Notes: generated by a model from the letters alone, not told the origin. A stretch of 8,690 bases of DNA from Rubripirellula sp. (GCA_029287555.1 JARFQX010000413.1:1-8690); one strand, 5' to 3'. Positions 1-7,125 are shown, counted from the stretch's first letter. Program-made: numbers and translations.

Positions 1-352
1 GTTGAGGACCTGCCATCCTCCGTTCGGGACGTAGAGGTCTGGTGCGCGTTTGGGCCAACCCCAAGGGCGGGGTCCCGTACATTACCGGCTGGACCTGAGT
101 CCCTATCCTGTTAATGATTCGACCATCTGAACTGCCATCGGTCTCCCCACCGTCGCGACATCGGACATCGCCTTCGTGAAGGCGGTTGGACCACCCGCTA
201 GCTCGAAAATTTCCTGCAAAATGCGGTAGGTGCTGCACACCTCCGCGCCCAAACGCGAGTGCGCTGCGATGCTCCTGGCCGACGCCGGTGTACCCATCTT
301 CGGTCTACCGTTTGGTGAAGCCGGAGTTCGCACGGGTAGTGGAGGTCGGATT
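1..352. other. Left-edge region with no supportable gene
   Basis: I recognise no gene in these 352 bases. On the plus strand, frame 1 is open from the window edge to a TAA at 112-114, so a C-terminal tail of about 37 residues of an upstream gene is possible, but its composition is not convincing. On the minus strand, 103-333 is open for 76 codons from a GTG without a ribosome binding site and matches nothing I know. A perfect 7-bp inverted repeat with a 2-base loop (CGCCTTC-GT-GAAGGCG) sits at 169-184, with no T-tract on either side. A 7-base tandem GACATCG occurs at about 157-170. The stretch lies downstream of the minus-strand kinase gene and may be a degenerate remnant or a plain spacer. 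Confidence 0.4.
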
Positions 353-1399
353 TCATCCTTGAAATCGCTTCGGTAACAACGATCGCAGACAATTCAACGA
401 GATCTGTAGGGTCTGGGGTGATTTAGAGCTTTCACTGAGTCCATCCGTTGCATGGAGCCAGATGTCACGAGTGGCAAACCGGCCGTCAGGGCGAATCGCG
501 AGCCCTCTTTTGAAATAGAGATTGAGGGGATTCGTGCATGCCGCCGGAAGCCGCCGGCTGCGGTGGAGTCTTGTTGATGGCTTTGAGAGTGTCGGATGTA
601 ACTGATCGCGGAGTTTTGGATTTCCGGCTTGGCCGCCCATTCCGTCGTAGGGGATCTCGAGAGTGAGTAATTCATACGCGACGACGCAGAGTGAGAAAAT
701 GTCGCTGCGAAAATCCTCGGCGGCGTTTCCGAATATTCGCTCCGGTGCGGCATAGGGATTGGTGATTCCGTCTCCGTTTTCTTTTTCAGCTGTCCGTTCG
801 GCGGGCCAGGCGGATCCGAAGTCGATCAGGACAAGTTGCTTGGTACCGGACGTGAGGATGATGTTCGCGGGGCTGATGTCGCCGTGGACGAGATTTGCTC
901 GACGATGGTAGTGGGCCAGTCCATGAGCAAGGCCTCGGATGAGCCGGATGATTTCCGGGGCGACGGGTCGAGGAATTTTCTTTTTTCGTATTGCACATAG
1001 ATAGTCACGAAGGTTTGTTCCCCAGACCCATTCGATGGCGACGAATATTTCGTCGCCGGACCGGGCGCAGTCGACGATGCGTGGAAAATTCCTGTTGACG
1101 GTCGGTCCAGTTATTCGACGCAGCGTTTCAATTCTTTGTCGGGACCATTTCGCGGACGAAATTCGATGGAGCGCTCGGTAGTCTCCGCCAGGAGCCGCGT
1201 GGGGATCAAACACGCGATATGAACCTCGCCAGCTCAATTTTTCTAGCGCGAAATATTTACGACCGCATACATGAAAAGTGTCGATCACGTCTTCTCGTCG
1301 CCCACGGAATACGATGCTTTTTCTCGCCATTTTCAGCCGGTCGTTTGATTCTCTTGGTCGAGACTGCAACGTCGTTACGAGCGACACGCTATGAACCAT
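353..1399 (-). CDS. Serine/threonine protein kinase-like protein, probably atypical
   Basis: This is a single kinase domain of the bacterial Hanks type with no membrane segment, so a cytoplasmic protein. Residues are counted from a TTG codon at 1402, giving 349 residues. The catalytic loop is LVHGDISPANIIL (HGD 173-175, N180), the metal-binding motif is DFG 194-196, APE lies at 219-221, SDIFSL at 233-238, and the late Arg in RPDGRF at 304-309. The N-lobe is odd. The glycine-rich loop is degraded (EKLSWRGSYRVF, 54-65), and the place of the ATP-anchoring Lys of the VAIK motif appears to be His79 (RALHRI). It may therefore bind ATP unusually, or be a pseudokinase with a regulatory role. The start is uncertain: TTG 1402, ATG 1399 and ATG 1330 (325 residues) all lack a good ribosome binding site, and the residues before 1330 look unconserved. 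It is transcribed away from the coupling-protein cluster. Its relation to that cluster is unknown. The kinase fold is seen; loss of activity is inference. Confidence 0.85.
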   Translation of the reverse strand: MVHSVSLVTTLQSRPRESNDRLKMARKSIVFRGRREDVIDTFHVCGRKYFALEKLSWRGSYRVFDPHAAPGGDYRALHRISSAKWSRQRIETLRRITGPTVNRNFPRIVDCARSGDEIFVAIEWVWGTNLRDYLCAIRKKKIPRPVAPEIIRLIRGLAHGLAHYHRRANLVHGDISPANIILTSGTKQLVLIDFGSAWPAERTAEKENGDGITNPYAAPERIFGNAAEDFRSDIFSLCVVAYELLTLEIPYDGMGGQAGNPKLRDQLHPTLSKPSTRLHRSRRLPAACTNPLNLYFKRGLAIRPDGRFATRDIWLHATDGLSESSKSPQTLQISLNCLRSLLPKRFQG

Positions 1400-1410
1400 C
1401 AATCGTAGTG

Positions 1411-1429
1411 TCCGACAAAATTGGTCGGA
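1411..1429. repeat. 6-bp inverted repeat beside the kinase start
   Basis: TCCGAC and GTCGGA flank a 7-base A/T-rich centre. The repeat lies 11 bases upstream of the ATG at 1399 when read on the minus strand, so it falls in the kinase promoter or leader. It could be an operator half-site pair or a small leader hairpin. No protein is assigned to it. Confidence 0.4.
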
Positions 1430-1565
1430 TATTGCGGGTAAGTACTTGTCGTGTATCGACTTAAAAATCTCGCACGGCGTTTCAACTATGAAATCGGCGT
1501 TGCAATTTTTGTTTTAAGTTCTCCCAGTCAAATCGCGAGCCCTTTGCTCCCGAATGCGATTTTTC

Positions 1566-1584
1566 GGTTGAGACTGTCTCAGCC
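1566..1584. promoter_or_regulatory. Candidate operator: near-perfect palindrome
   Basis: The core TGAGAC-T-GTCTCA (1569-1581) is a perfect 6-bp inverted repeat around one central base. With a G-T wobble it extends to nine pairs, GGTTGAGAC and GTCTCAGCC. A second small palindrome, CAACC-A-GGTTG, follows at 1597-1607. The one-base centre suits a dimeric repressor site better than an RNA hairpin. It lies about 150 bases before the first gene of the plus-strand cluster, which would suit autoregulation by one of the cluster's DNA-binding proteins. That regulatory role is inference. Confidence 0.4.
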
Positions 1585-1731
1585 CAATTGTCGGTTCAAC
1601 CAGGTTGTCGCGTGATTTATCGCCGCTTTGAGTGGCTAACCGAGAATCGCGCCAGCGTCGACACTCCAACGCCGTTCCTCCACCGAGAATCTCATCGTCG
1701 GCGATGACCTAATCGATGGAGGAACAAATCC

Positions 1732-2010
1732 GTGTTGACACTTTTTGAGTATTTACGCCGCCGCGCCTTTGAGGCCGTGATCGATGGCACACAGGACGCG
1801 TTGGAATTTCTAGAGAGCCAGAAGAATTTTGATCAAAGCGAAGCCGCGAAAAATGCGCTTGCGCACCGCTCCGGAAATCCGTCCCTGCAAGACTCCTCGC
1901 GACAAACCAACGAGGTTCATTCCGCAAAGGGCGGGGCCGCCGCCGACGATCAACCGCTGCCGCCACCACGTCGCCGCGGGCGCCCGCGCAAAAATGAGAC
2001 GAAGTCATGA
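1732..2010 (+). CDS. Small AT-hook protein, first gene of the transfer-like cluster
   Basis: This 92-residue protein has a short helical N-terminus (about 1-30, MLTLFEYLRRRAFEAVIDG), a polar disordered middle, and a C-terminal basic stretch PRRRGRPRKNE at 79-89 with the GRP core of an AT-hook at 83-85. AT-hooks insert into the minor groove of A/T-rich DNA, so a DNA-binding or DNA-bending accessory role is likely. I do not recognise the N-terminal half. The GTG start at 1732 is fixed by a strong ribosome binding site, GGAGGA at 1718-1723, with 8 bases of spacing. The stop overlaps the next gene's start by four bases (ATGA, 2007-2010), so the two are probably translationally coupled. In context it may help assemble a complex at a transfer or replication origin together with the two winged-helix proteins that follow; that is inference. 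Confidence 0.8.
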   Translation: MLTLFEYLRRRAFEAVIDGTQDALEFLESQKNFDQSEAAKNALAHRSGNPSLQDSSRQTNEVHSAKGGAAADDQPLPPPRRRGRPRKNETKS

Positions 2011-2636
2011 GGCCCCGCGAGGAAGAAATATTGTCTGTCGTGACCAATTGCGTTCGCGCTATCACGGTCGACCAAATCGCACGCACTTGGTGGACTCCGA
2101 CCGCGTGGGGTCGTTCACGCGCCAAATCGATGATGCAGAGCCTATCGCGTGAGGGATGGCTGCAGATGCAACAGGCGCTCGCTCGCCCGGTCTCGGAGCT
2201 CGTTGCGCCACTTGTGACCTGGTACCCGCACGAGAACGAACCTGACTTTTTGACTCTATCGCGGTTTTTGCACCGGCGCGCGAAGGCTGCGGCGCAACTG
2301 GCCGAAATTGCTTTCGCAACAAGCAAATCGACCGCGCTATTTGGCAAAGGTTCGGTTCCGAAAATCAAGCTGACGCAGATGACGCATGATCTGCACGTCA
2401 CGGAGATTTTCCTGAATTATCGGCGGCATGGATTGACCAGTGATCGCTGGGTCGGCGAAGACAATTTCCCTTTTACTTGGCCGGTTCAACAGCGGCCCGA
2501 TGCCGCATTGCAAAACGTCTCGGGATCAATTTATCGGGCCGTGGAATACGGCGGCGACTACTCGCTGGAGCGTCTCCAAGAACTGCATTCCGCGTTCTCC
2601 TCACCGCCCAATCAGCTTGCATACGAAATCTGGTGA
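2007..2636 (+). CDS. Replication-relaxation-like winged-helix protein (first of two)
   Basis: This is a 209-residue soluble protein. Residues 4-75 look like a winged-helix DNA-binding domain (EEILSVVTNCVRAITVDQIA, then a recognition helix near 36-50 and a wing ending in LVTWYP). A helical linker spans 78-105. The C-terminal half has the motif order I associate with the replication-relaxation family (Pfam Replication-relaxation): THDLHVTEIFL at 126-136, RPDAAL at 163-168, and YRAVEYGGDYSLERLQELHS at 176-195. P164-D165 and E180 sit where such proteins have a PD...E core resembling nuclease-type folds, but the residue after EY is Gly rather than Lys. The family is named for a proposed role in plasmid replication and DNA relaxation. 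Whether this one cuts DNA is unknown. The ATG overlaps the preceding stop as ATGA, with no strong ribosome binding site of its own, which supports coupling. The family assignment comes from motif memory, not a search. Confidence 0.75.
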   Translation: MRPREEEILSVVTNCVRAITVDQIARTWWTPTAWGRSRAKSMMQSLSREGWLQMQQALARPVSELVAPLVTWYPHENEPDFLTLSRFLHRRAKAAAQLAEIAFATSKSTALFGKGSVPKIKLTQMTHDLHVTEIFLNYRRHGLTSDRWVGEDNFPFTWPVQQRPDAALQNVSGSIYRAVEYGGDYSLERLQELHSAFSSPPNQLAYEIW

Positions 2637-2644
2637 GGTGGCTC

Positions 2645-3343
2645 GTGGCCAAGAAAGGATACGAACGAAATTTGTCTCGACGCGACTTGGCAATCCTCGA
2701 TTTTGTCGCGAGATATCGCGTCGGCACGGAGGGCATGCTGCGGAAGGTCTGTTTCTCGCCTGAGGACCGGATCGAAAACGTCCGCCGCGTCCTGTTCCGT
2801 CTGGAGAAGCGTGGTCTGCTGAGTCGATTCGAGTGTGGAAGAACATTTACCTATTTCGTGATGACGCGCCGAGGGCTGGGAGTGTTGGGGCTACCAAGAC
2901 GCACGCCACGTCCACTCACCGAACAATCCCTGCCAGTTCAAATCGCGGTCGCATCGTATTGCGTTGACCACGGAGTACGACGGCTCACCAATTCTGAATT
3001 CCGCAATCTCTATCCGGAGCTCTGGCGACCTGGGCTTCAGTCATCGAACTATGTGCTCGTCGAATCCGACGAGGGGCTCAAGTTATCGATGCTGATCGTT
3101 GATCGCGGCGGCGCGGCACGCCGAATCCAGGCACGGGTACGCCGAATTGTGGCGCAGAGGTCCGGGCTAACCAAGTTCGTTGAACTGATGCGGGCCAGAC
3201 GTTTTCGAGTCGTTGTTCTCACGGGGTTGCCGGAACAACAGGCCAAGATCGACCGCCAACTCGGACGCAATTCATTCGGCACTGTCGAAGTGGTGACGGC
3301 GCTCGTGCCTAGCCTTGCCGAAATCTTAACAATGAGGAGATGA
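2645..3343 (+). CDS. Replication-relaxation-like winged-helix protein (second, divergent)
   Basis: This protein has 232 residues. I chose the GTG at 2645 because GAGG/AGGTGG at 2635-2641 gives a ribosome binding site with the right spacing. The frame is open back to before 2477, but that part overlaps the previous gene. A GTG at 2633 that overlaps the preceding TGA is an alternative without a ribosome binding site. Residues 11-82 form a clear winged helix: RRDLAILDFVARYRVGTEGM, a recognition helix ENVRRVLFRLEKRGLLS, and a wing ending YFVMTRRGLGVLG. The C-terminal part (about 92-230) has LSMLIVDRGGAARRI at 147-161, resembling the Glu-Val-Asp-Arg-Gly strand and helix of replication-relaxation proteins, then a strand FRVVVLTG at 187-194. 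It appears to be a distant paralogue of the preceding protein. No other catalytic residues can be named. It ends one base before the coupling-protein start, in a tightly packed operon. Confidence 0.75.
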   Translation: MAKKGYERNLSRRDLAILDFVARYRVGTEGMLRKVCFSPEDRIENVRRVLFRLEKRGLLSRFECGRTFTYFVMTRRGLGVLGLPRRTPRPLTEQSLPVQIAVASYCVDHGVRRLTNSEFRNLYPELWRPGLQSSNYVLVESDEGLKLSMLIVDRGGAARRIQARVRRIVAQRSGLTKFVELMRARRFRVVVLTGLPEQQAKIDRQLGRNSFGTVEVVTALVPSLAEILTMRR

Positions 3344-3344
3344 G

Positions 3345-5960
3345 ATGTTTCGATTCTTTCCCGACCAAATTGATGATTTACTTGACGCAGAAAACCTCCC
3401 TTCAACAGACAGGAACGAACTCAACTACCGGACAAGACCACTAACGGTAGAGCAAGAGCAGCGTCTGACGCTGGTGCTTTTGTTCGGTCTGTTGCCAATT
3501 GTCGTCATCTTGTCGGCCACATTTGGCGCAGCGAAGTCAATCTTCGGCTGTTTCGACCTCGTGCTGCTCGGAGTTGGGTCTGTTTTAATTGTTTGGTTCG
3601 CATTTCGGCGGCTCACCGGCGCGATCGCTCGTCGCGACCTGATCGCGGCAGTGCTGTTCTCGGTTGGCTGTACTGGGGCGGCCATTTGGAACTGGATGGA
3701 GTTGGCCGACGTGTGGGGATGGCGAGTTGGCCTTTTGGCGGCTTGGATCGCTAGTTGTTTGATCGCTCGCCAGGCTGCCGCGTGGATTTTGGTCGGTCCG
3801 ACGGTCGACCACGAGCGAATGGAACGATGGAAGATGGGCTTACCATGCATCATTCCACGAGGACTGCTACTTGATTGCCCGGAATCACTGACGTTCTACA
3901 TTGGACCGGCTCTCGTGGGACCAGCTTGGATATTGGCGGCATGGGTGGCGAGCCATTTTCTGGGAGCATTATGGCTCTGGCCGCTTTGCTTCGTTGCCTC
4001 GGTGCCAATCGTCTGGTTGAGCTGGCATGTGTTTGGATTTCTTCTGGTGCCTTGGCCCGACTTTCAAAGAAGTTTGGCCGCGACGTGGCAGGCGCTCACT
4101 ATCTTTGTCACGTACGACATCCACCATACGCCTGCGGCAGGCGTCTTCCGTTTTCCAACTCGCTGGCTCCGGCATCCCCTTCCACGGTGGATGTTGATTG
4201 GCTTCGTCCTGGTGATCATCGCGTTCAGCTACGCGACCTGTTGCCCCGATCCGTTTGGAGACAGTCAATCTGGTTGGCAGGCGTTGGCACAGTTGCTGAT
4301 CAACTACGTCATGATCTGCATCACTGGGCCGTTGGTTCTGTTTGGTGTGCTTTGGCTGATCGCGGGGACGCTTCTGGCTCGCTTCGACAGCGAGCTCTCG
4401 TATCATCAAGACCCAAATACCACGGACTGGGACAATTACGTCGACCGCCTGGTCAATTCCGACGATGAGCTGGAACGCGAGCACATCCTCGCGGGCACAT
4501 CTGAAAAGGGTGACTACCCCGTGCTTATTCACAGCACGATTCACGACATGCACGGACACCTGCTTGGCGATACCGGCGCGAGCAAGACGACGCTGGGAGT
4601 CGCGCCACAGGCAACTCAGCTTATTGCGCGAGCGGATTCGACGGTTGTCATCGTCGATTTGAAAGGCGATCGGGCTCTGTTTGAGACCTGTCGACGTGAG
4701 GCAGCGCGAACCAAGAAACTCCGATTCCGCTGGCTGTCTAATGAGGTCGGAAAGTCGACATTCGCCTTCAACCCGTTCCTGCAATCTCACAATCGACTAC
4801 TCACCGCCGAACAACTGACTCAAGAGCTGCTGCAGGGATTATCCCTGGACTACGGCCTCGAGTATGGTGCGGGATATTTCACCGCAATGAATGAGATCGT
4901 ATTGAACAACGTAGTGAAGTCGACTGGAGCCAGGTCATTTCGTGAGCTTAACCGGTGGCTGTCCGACCGTGACTGGTATGAGACGATCGGCCACGCGGAA
5001 GACTGGCGGCAGGCGCGGCATCTCGGAGCACTGGTCTCAAGGCTTGCAGCAAGCGAAGCAATCAACGTGGTTCCAGGAATGTATCCGGATCAACCCGAGG
5101 TGTACCGACAATCGATTGACGTTGCCAACTTATACGACGAGCCTCAGGTTGTGTACCTGAATCTTCGCTCGGCCGTAGAGCCAACGAATGCTCCCGCCAT
5201 CGCTCGCCTGTTTCTCTGGTCGATGTTCACGGCTGCGAGCCATCAACCACAGGAGGGAAAGAGGGTTTATTTCTTCATCGATGAGGTCCAACAGATCATT
5301 AGCGATGGTATGAAGCTAATCTTTGAACAATTTCGTGATCTCGGCGGGACGATCATTGCGGCACATCAGACGGCCGGCCAACTCAATCGTCAGGGTACGG
5401 ATCTTGCCGACACGATCGATTCTTGCACCGCGGTCAAACAGATCTTTCGTGCGTCCGATCTCCGGTCCCTCGAGAGACTTGAGCGACTCTCGGGCAAACG
5501 CAAGGAGGCAGTGGCGATGTGGATGCAAGCCCATGAGCGTGGCACGGGTGAATTGGCAGACCGCTATGACCCGGTATTGGCAAAGGACGGTGTAGTCCGT
5601 GTTTCTGAGCGTGAGCAAGCGAGACTTGATTCGGACGCTCTACTGTCACTCGGCGCCCGTCGCCAATCCAGCCTCATCCGATTCACGTTCGGAAGTGGAT
5701 ACACGCAGTTCGCGGGCGCCAGCGTTCCCATTGTGTCGCAGTTCTCGATCTCCATGGACGAGTACAAGCGACGACGTCAGCGGCCGTGGCCCGAAGCTCC
5801 AGGTGCGTTCACGATTTCTCCTCCCTCGACCGAGAAGTCCAGCCAACCGGATCCGACAATTGATTCACCGGACGAATCGGGAACCTCTGATGCTGCTGAC
5901 TTCACCAGCGAATTCGAGCGACGAGGAAAGCGAGAATCAGCAAAATCTCGCGCGATTTGA
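3345..5960 (+). CDS. Polytopic VirD4/TraG-type coupling ATPase
   Basis: This 871-residue inner-membrane protein would carry DNA or DNA-protein complexes to a translocation channel using ATP. Residues 41-345 are strongly hydrophobic in blocks (about 41-62, 66-89, 98-115, 126-149, 186-208, 210-235, 282-298 and 318-345), suggesting seven or eight membrane segments where VirD4-type proteins usually have two or so. The ATPase part follows: Walker A GDTGASKTT at 408-416, VVIVDLKGD at 434-442, a Walker B-type VYFFIDEVQQI at 641-651 (D646, E647), and IIAAHQTAGQL at 670-680, matching the glutamine-containing sensor of coupling ATPases. The Walker A has Ser413 where Gly normally precedes the Lys. Residues 820-871 are a polar, acidic to basic tail. 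The ATG at 3345 is fixed by AGGAG at 3335-3339 with 5 bases of spacing, one base after the previous stop. The coupling ATPase family is secure; the transported substrate is inferred from neighbours. Confidence 0.9.
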   Translation: MFRFFPDQIDDLLDAENLPSTDRNELNYRTRPLTVEQEQRLTLVLLFGLLPIVVILSATFGAAKSIFGCFDLVLLGVGSVLIVWFAFRRLTGAIARRDLIAAVLFSVGCTGAAIWNWMELADVWGWRVGLLAAWIASCLIARQAAAWILVGPTVDHERMERWKMGLPCIIPRGLLLDCPESLTFYIGPALVGPAWILAAWVASHFLGALWLWPLCFVASVPIVWLSWHVFGFLLVPWPDFQRSLAATWQALTIFVTYDIHHTPAAGVFRFPTRWLRHPLPRWMLIGFVLVIIAFSYATCCPDPFGDSQSGWQALAQLLINYVMICITGPLVLFGVLWLIAGTLLARFDSELSYHQDPNTTDWDNYVDRLVNSDDELEREHILAGTSEKGDYPVLIHSTIHDMHGHLLGDTGASKTTLGVAPQATQLIARADSTVVIVDLKGDRALFETCRREAARTKKLRFRWLSNEVGKSTFAFNPFLQSHNRLLTAEQLTQELLQGLSLDYGLEYGAGYFTAMNEIVLNNVVKSTGARSFRELNRWLSDRDWYETIGHAEDWRQARHLGALVSRLAASEAINVVPGMYPDQPEVYRQSIDVANLYDEPQVVYLNLRSAVEPTNAPAIARLFLWSMFTAASHQPQEGKRVYFFIDEVQQIISDGMKLIFEQFRDLGGTIIAAHQTAGQLNRQGTDLADTIDSCTAVKQIFRASDLRSLERLERLSGKRKEAVAMWMQAHERGTGELADRYDPVLAKDGVVRVSEREQARLDSDALLSLGARRQSSLIRFTFGSGYTQFAGASVPIVSQFSISMDEYKRRRQRPWPEAPGAFTISPPSTEKSSQPDPTIDSPDESGTSDAADFTSEFERRGKRESAKSRAI

Positions 5961-6024
5961 GACATTCCACTCAAAGACATCGCATTGAACTTCGGCAATC
6001 AATCCAACCCCGGAGTTCTCAGAC

Positions 6025-7125
6025 GTGTTCTTTCGAGTCCCGACAGTCGTTGGCGTGATCGCGGTCTGTGTCGCCGTAAGCATGCTGATCACGACGGTCG
6101 ACAATCGAATCTTCCGGCGAGGAGAGGCGCCATCGAGCACTGGCACGACCAATCCGAGTTCGCCAGCAGCACCGGGTAGCAGTTTCACGCCCGGGAACAT
6201 CGACGACCAGCACTGGGAGGCCGACCGCCTCTTAAGAAAAGCTCAAAGCGACGGTGAGGCAGCCAGTCGGCTCTTCAGTACATGGCCTGATGTCTTGGAG
6301 AGTTTAAAACAGGGTGAGGGCGCTGACGCCATTGCCGCTGATCCGCAACTCGTCGAAAAGCTCTCGTTCTTAACCCGAGACAGGCGAGCGTCCAGCGAAG
6401 AAATTCAATCGCTGAACGACCGGATTCTCGAAGTCCAAAAGCGTTTCGATGAACTGTCCAAGCACTCAACGCCGCTCTCCGCACATGAAATCGTTGAGAT
6501 TCGCGAGCTGGAATTGGCTGCCGAATCGGTGCGAAGCGAATGGGATAGCGCGCATGAGCAAGCGCGAGCAGTCCAGCACCTGGCCATCAGCCGCATGATG
6601 CCCCGGCGAACCCCAACGCTCGACGAAGAACTCAAAGAGGCCAATGCTTCAGCGCTGGTGGAAGAGATTGAGCAGCGGCGTGAGATCGCTGCTCAAAGAG
6701 ACGTCGAACGCAGAGCCAAAATGCGAGAGCTCGAGGCAAAAAAGCGTTTGGAGGAGGAAAGGGAGCTGGAGTTGGAACGGAGAGCCACGTCACCTGAGAT
6801 CGCGAGTCTACTCGCGCCATTTCTGCATTCTCGTGACGTGCAGCCGAGGATGTCGGGCGGGTCATTGCAGCTGAGGCGGACGTTCGAAAGCATGCCGACG
6901 TCGTTGTCAGCGCTGCGCGGGATGGGAGCACTGGACAAAAGCAATGACGGACTGAAACGACTGGCGAAGGCAGGTGGAGATCGAAAACTCTCACCGCCGA
7001 GGTGGGCAGTGCACTCTCAACCTGGCAACTGGTCTCAGGCCGACAAAACGATGCTTCAGGAGGCGCAAGCGGCTCTCGTGGAGCTTGGGCCGACGTTAGT
7101 GCGGCTGGGGCGATTGTCGCCGTGA
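6025..7125 (+). CDS. Membrane-anchored coiled-coil protein of unknown function
   Basis: This 366-residue protein belongs to no family I recognise. Residues 5-24 (VPTVVGVIAVCVAVSMLITT) form one membrane anchor or uncleaved signal. A Pro/Ser/Thr-rich flexible stretch follows at 35-56. Charged heptad-like helix fills about 120-185 and, very strongly, 198-255 (runs such as KMRELEAKKRLEEERELELE), so a long coiled coil is likely. The C-terminal 100 residues are less charged and end in a helix LQEAQAALVELGPTLVRLG (344-362). The GTG start is supported by GGAG at 6012-6015 with 9 bases of spacing. It follows the coupling ATPase by 64 bases in the same direction, with no terminator between, so co-transcription is likely. 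A structural or tethering role in the envelope beside the ATPase is inference. It could equally be an unrelated cargo gene. Confidence 0.8.
   Translation: MFFRVPTVVGVIAVCVAVSMLITTVDNRIFRRGEAPSSTGTTNPSSPAAPGSSFTPGNIDDQHWEADRLLRKAQSDGEAASRLFSTWPDVLESLKQGEGADAIAADPQLVEKLSFLTRDRRASSEEIQSLNDRILEVQKRFDELSKHSTPLSAHEIVEIRELELAAESVRSEWDSAHEQARAVQHLAISRMMPRRTPTLDEELKEANASALVEEIEQRREIAAQRDVERRAKMRELEAKKRLEEERELELERRATSPEIASLLAPFLHSRDVQPRMSGGSLQLRRTFESMPTSLSALRGMGALDKSNDGLKRLAKAGGDRKLSPPRWAVHSQPGNWSQADKTMLQEAQAALVELGPTLVRLGRLSP

Larger units (their letters stand above)
1400..1731. other. Divergent intergenic region with inverted repeats
   Basis: This region separates the minus-strand kinase gene from the plus-strand transfer-like cluster, so promoters for both should lie here. 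I found no convincing -35/-10 pair in either direction. It does hold several symmetric elements, entered separately: an imperfect 9-bp palindrome at 1566-1584, a 6-bp inverted repeat at 1411-1429, a short CAACC-A-GGTTG palindrome at 1597-1607, and a 10-base direct repeat ACCGAGAATC at 1639-1648 and 1682-1691. No open frame here has a start and a ribosome binding site. For an element of this kind it is also a reasonable place for an origin of transfer, but no nic-like site is recognisable. Confidence 0.6.

Noticed and set aside
1219..1464. Plus-strand open frame of 81 codons over the start of the kinase gene
   Set aside because: It is antisense to the kinase N-terminus, has no ribosome binding site, and its translation shows no domain-like pattern.
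494..1543. 13-base direct repeat AATCGCGAGCCCT at 494-506 and 1531-1543, possible duplicated kinase end or attachment sites
   Set aside because: In a window this long about one 13-base match is expected by chance, one copy is ordinary coding sequence for GLAIR in the kinase, and neither copy lies at a recognisable boundary.
1709..2401. Minus-strand open frame of 230 codons opposite the AT-hook and first winged-helix genes
   Set aside because: It is antisense to two better supported genes, rich in Arg, Ser and Cys, with no motif or ribosome binding site.
2477..2644. Longer N-terminus for the second replication-relaxation-like protein starting at ATG 2477
   Set aside because: It would overlap the first protein gene by 160 bases, its translation is Arg-rich and unpatterned, and a good ribosome binding site exists for the GTG at 2645.
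3969..4790. Long minus-strand open frame of 273 codons inside the coupling ATPase gene
   Set aside because: It lies wholly antisense to a gene with unmistakable ATPase motifs; its translation is basic and lacks any recognisable motif, as expected for a shadow frame.
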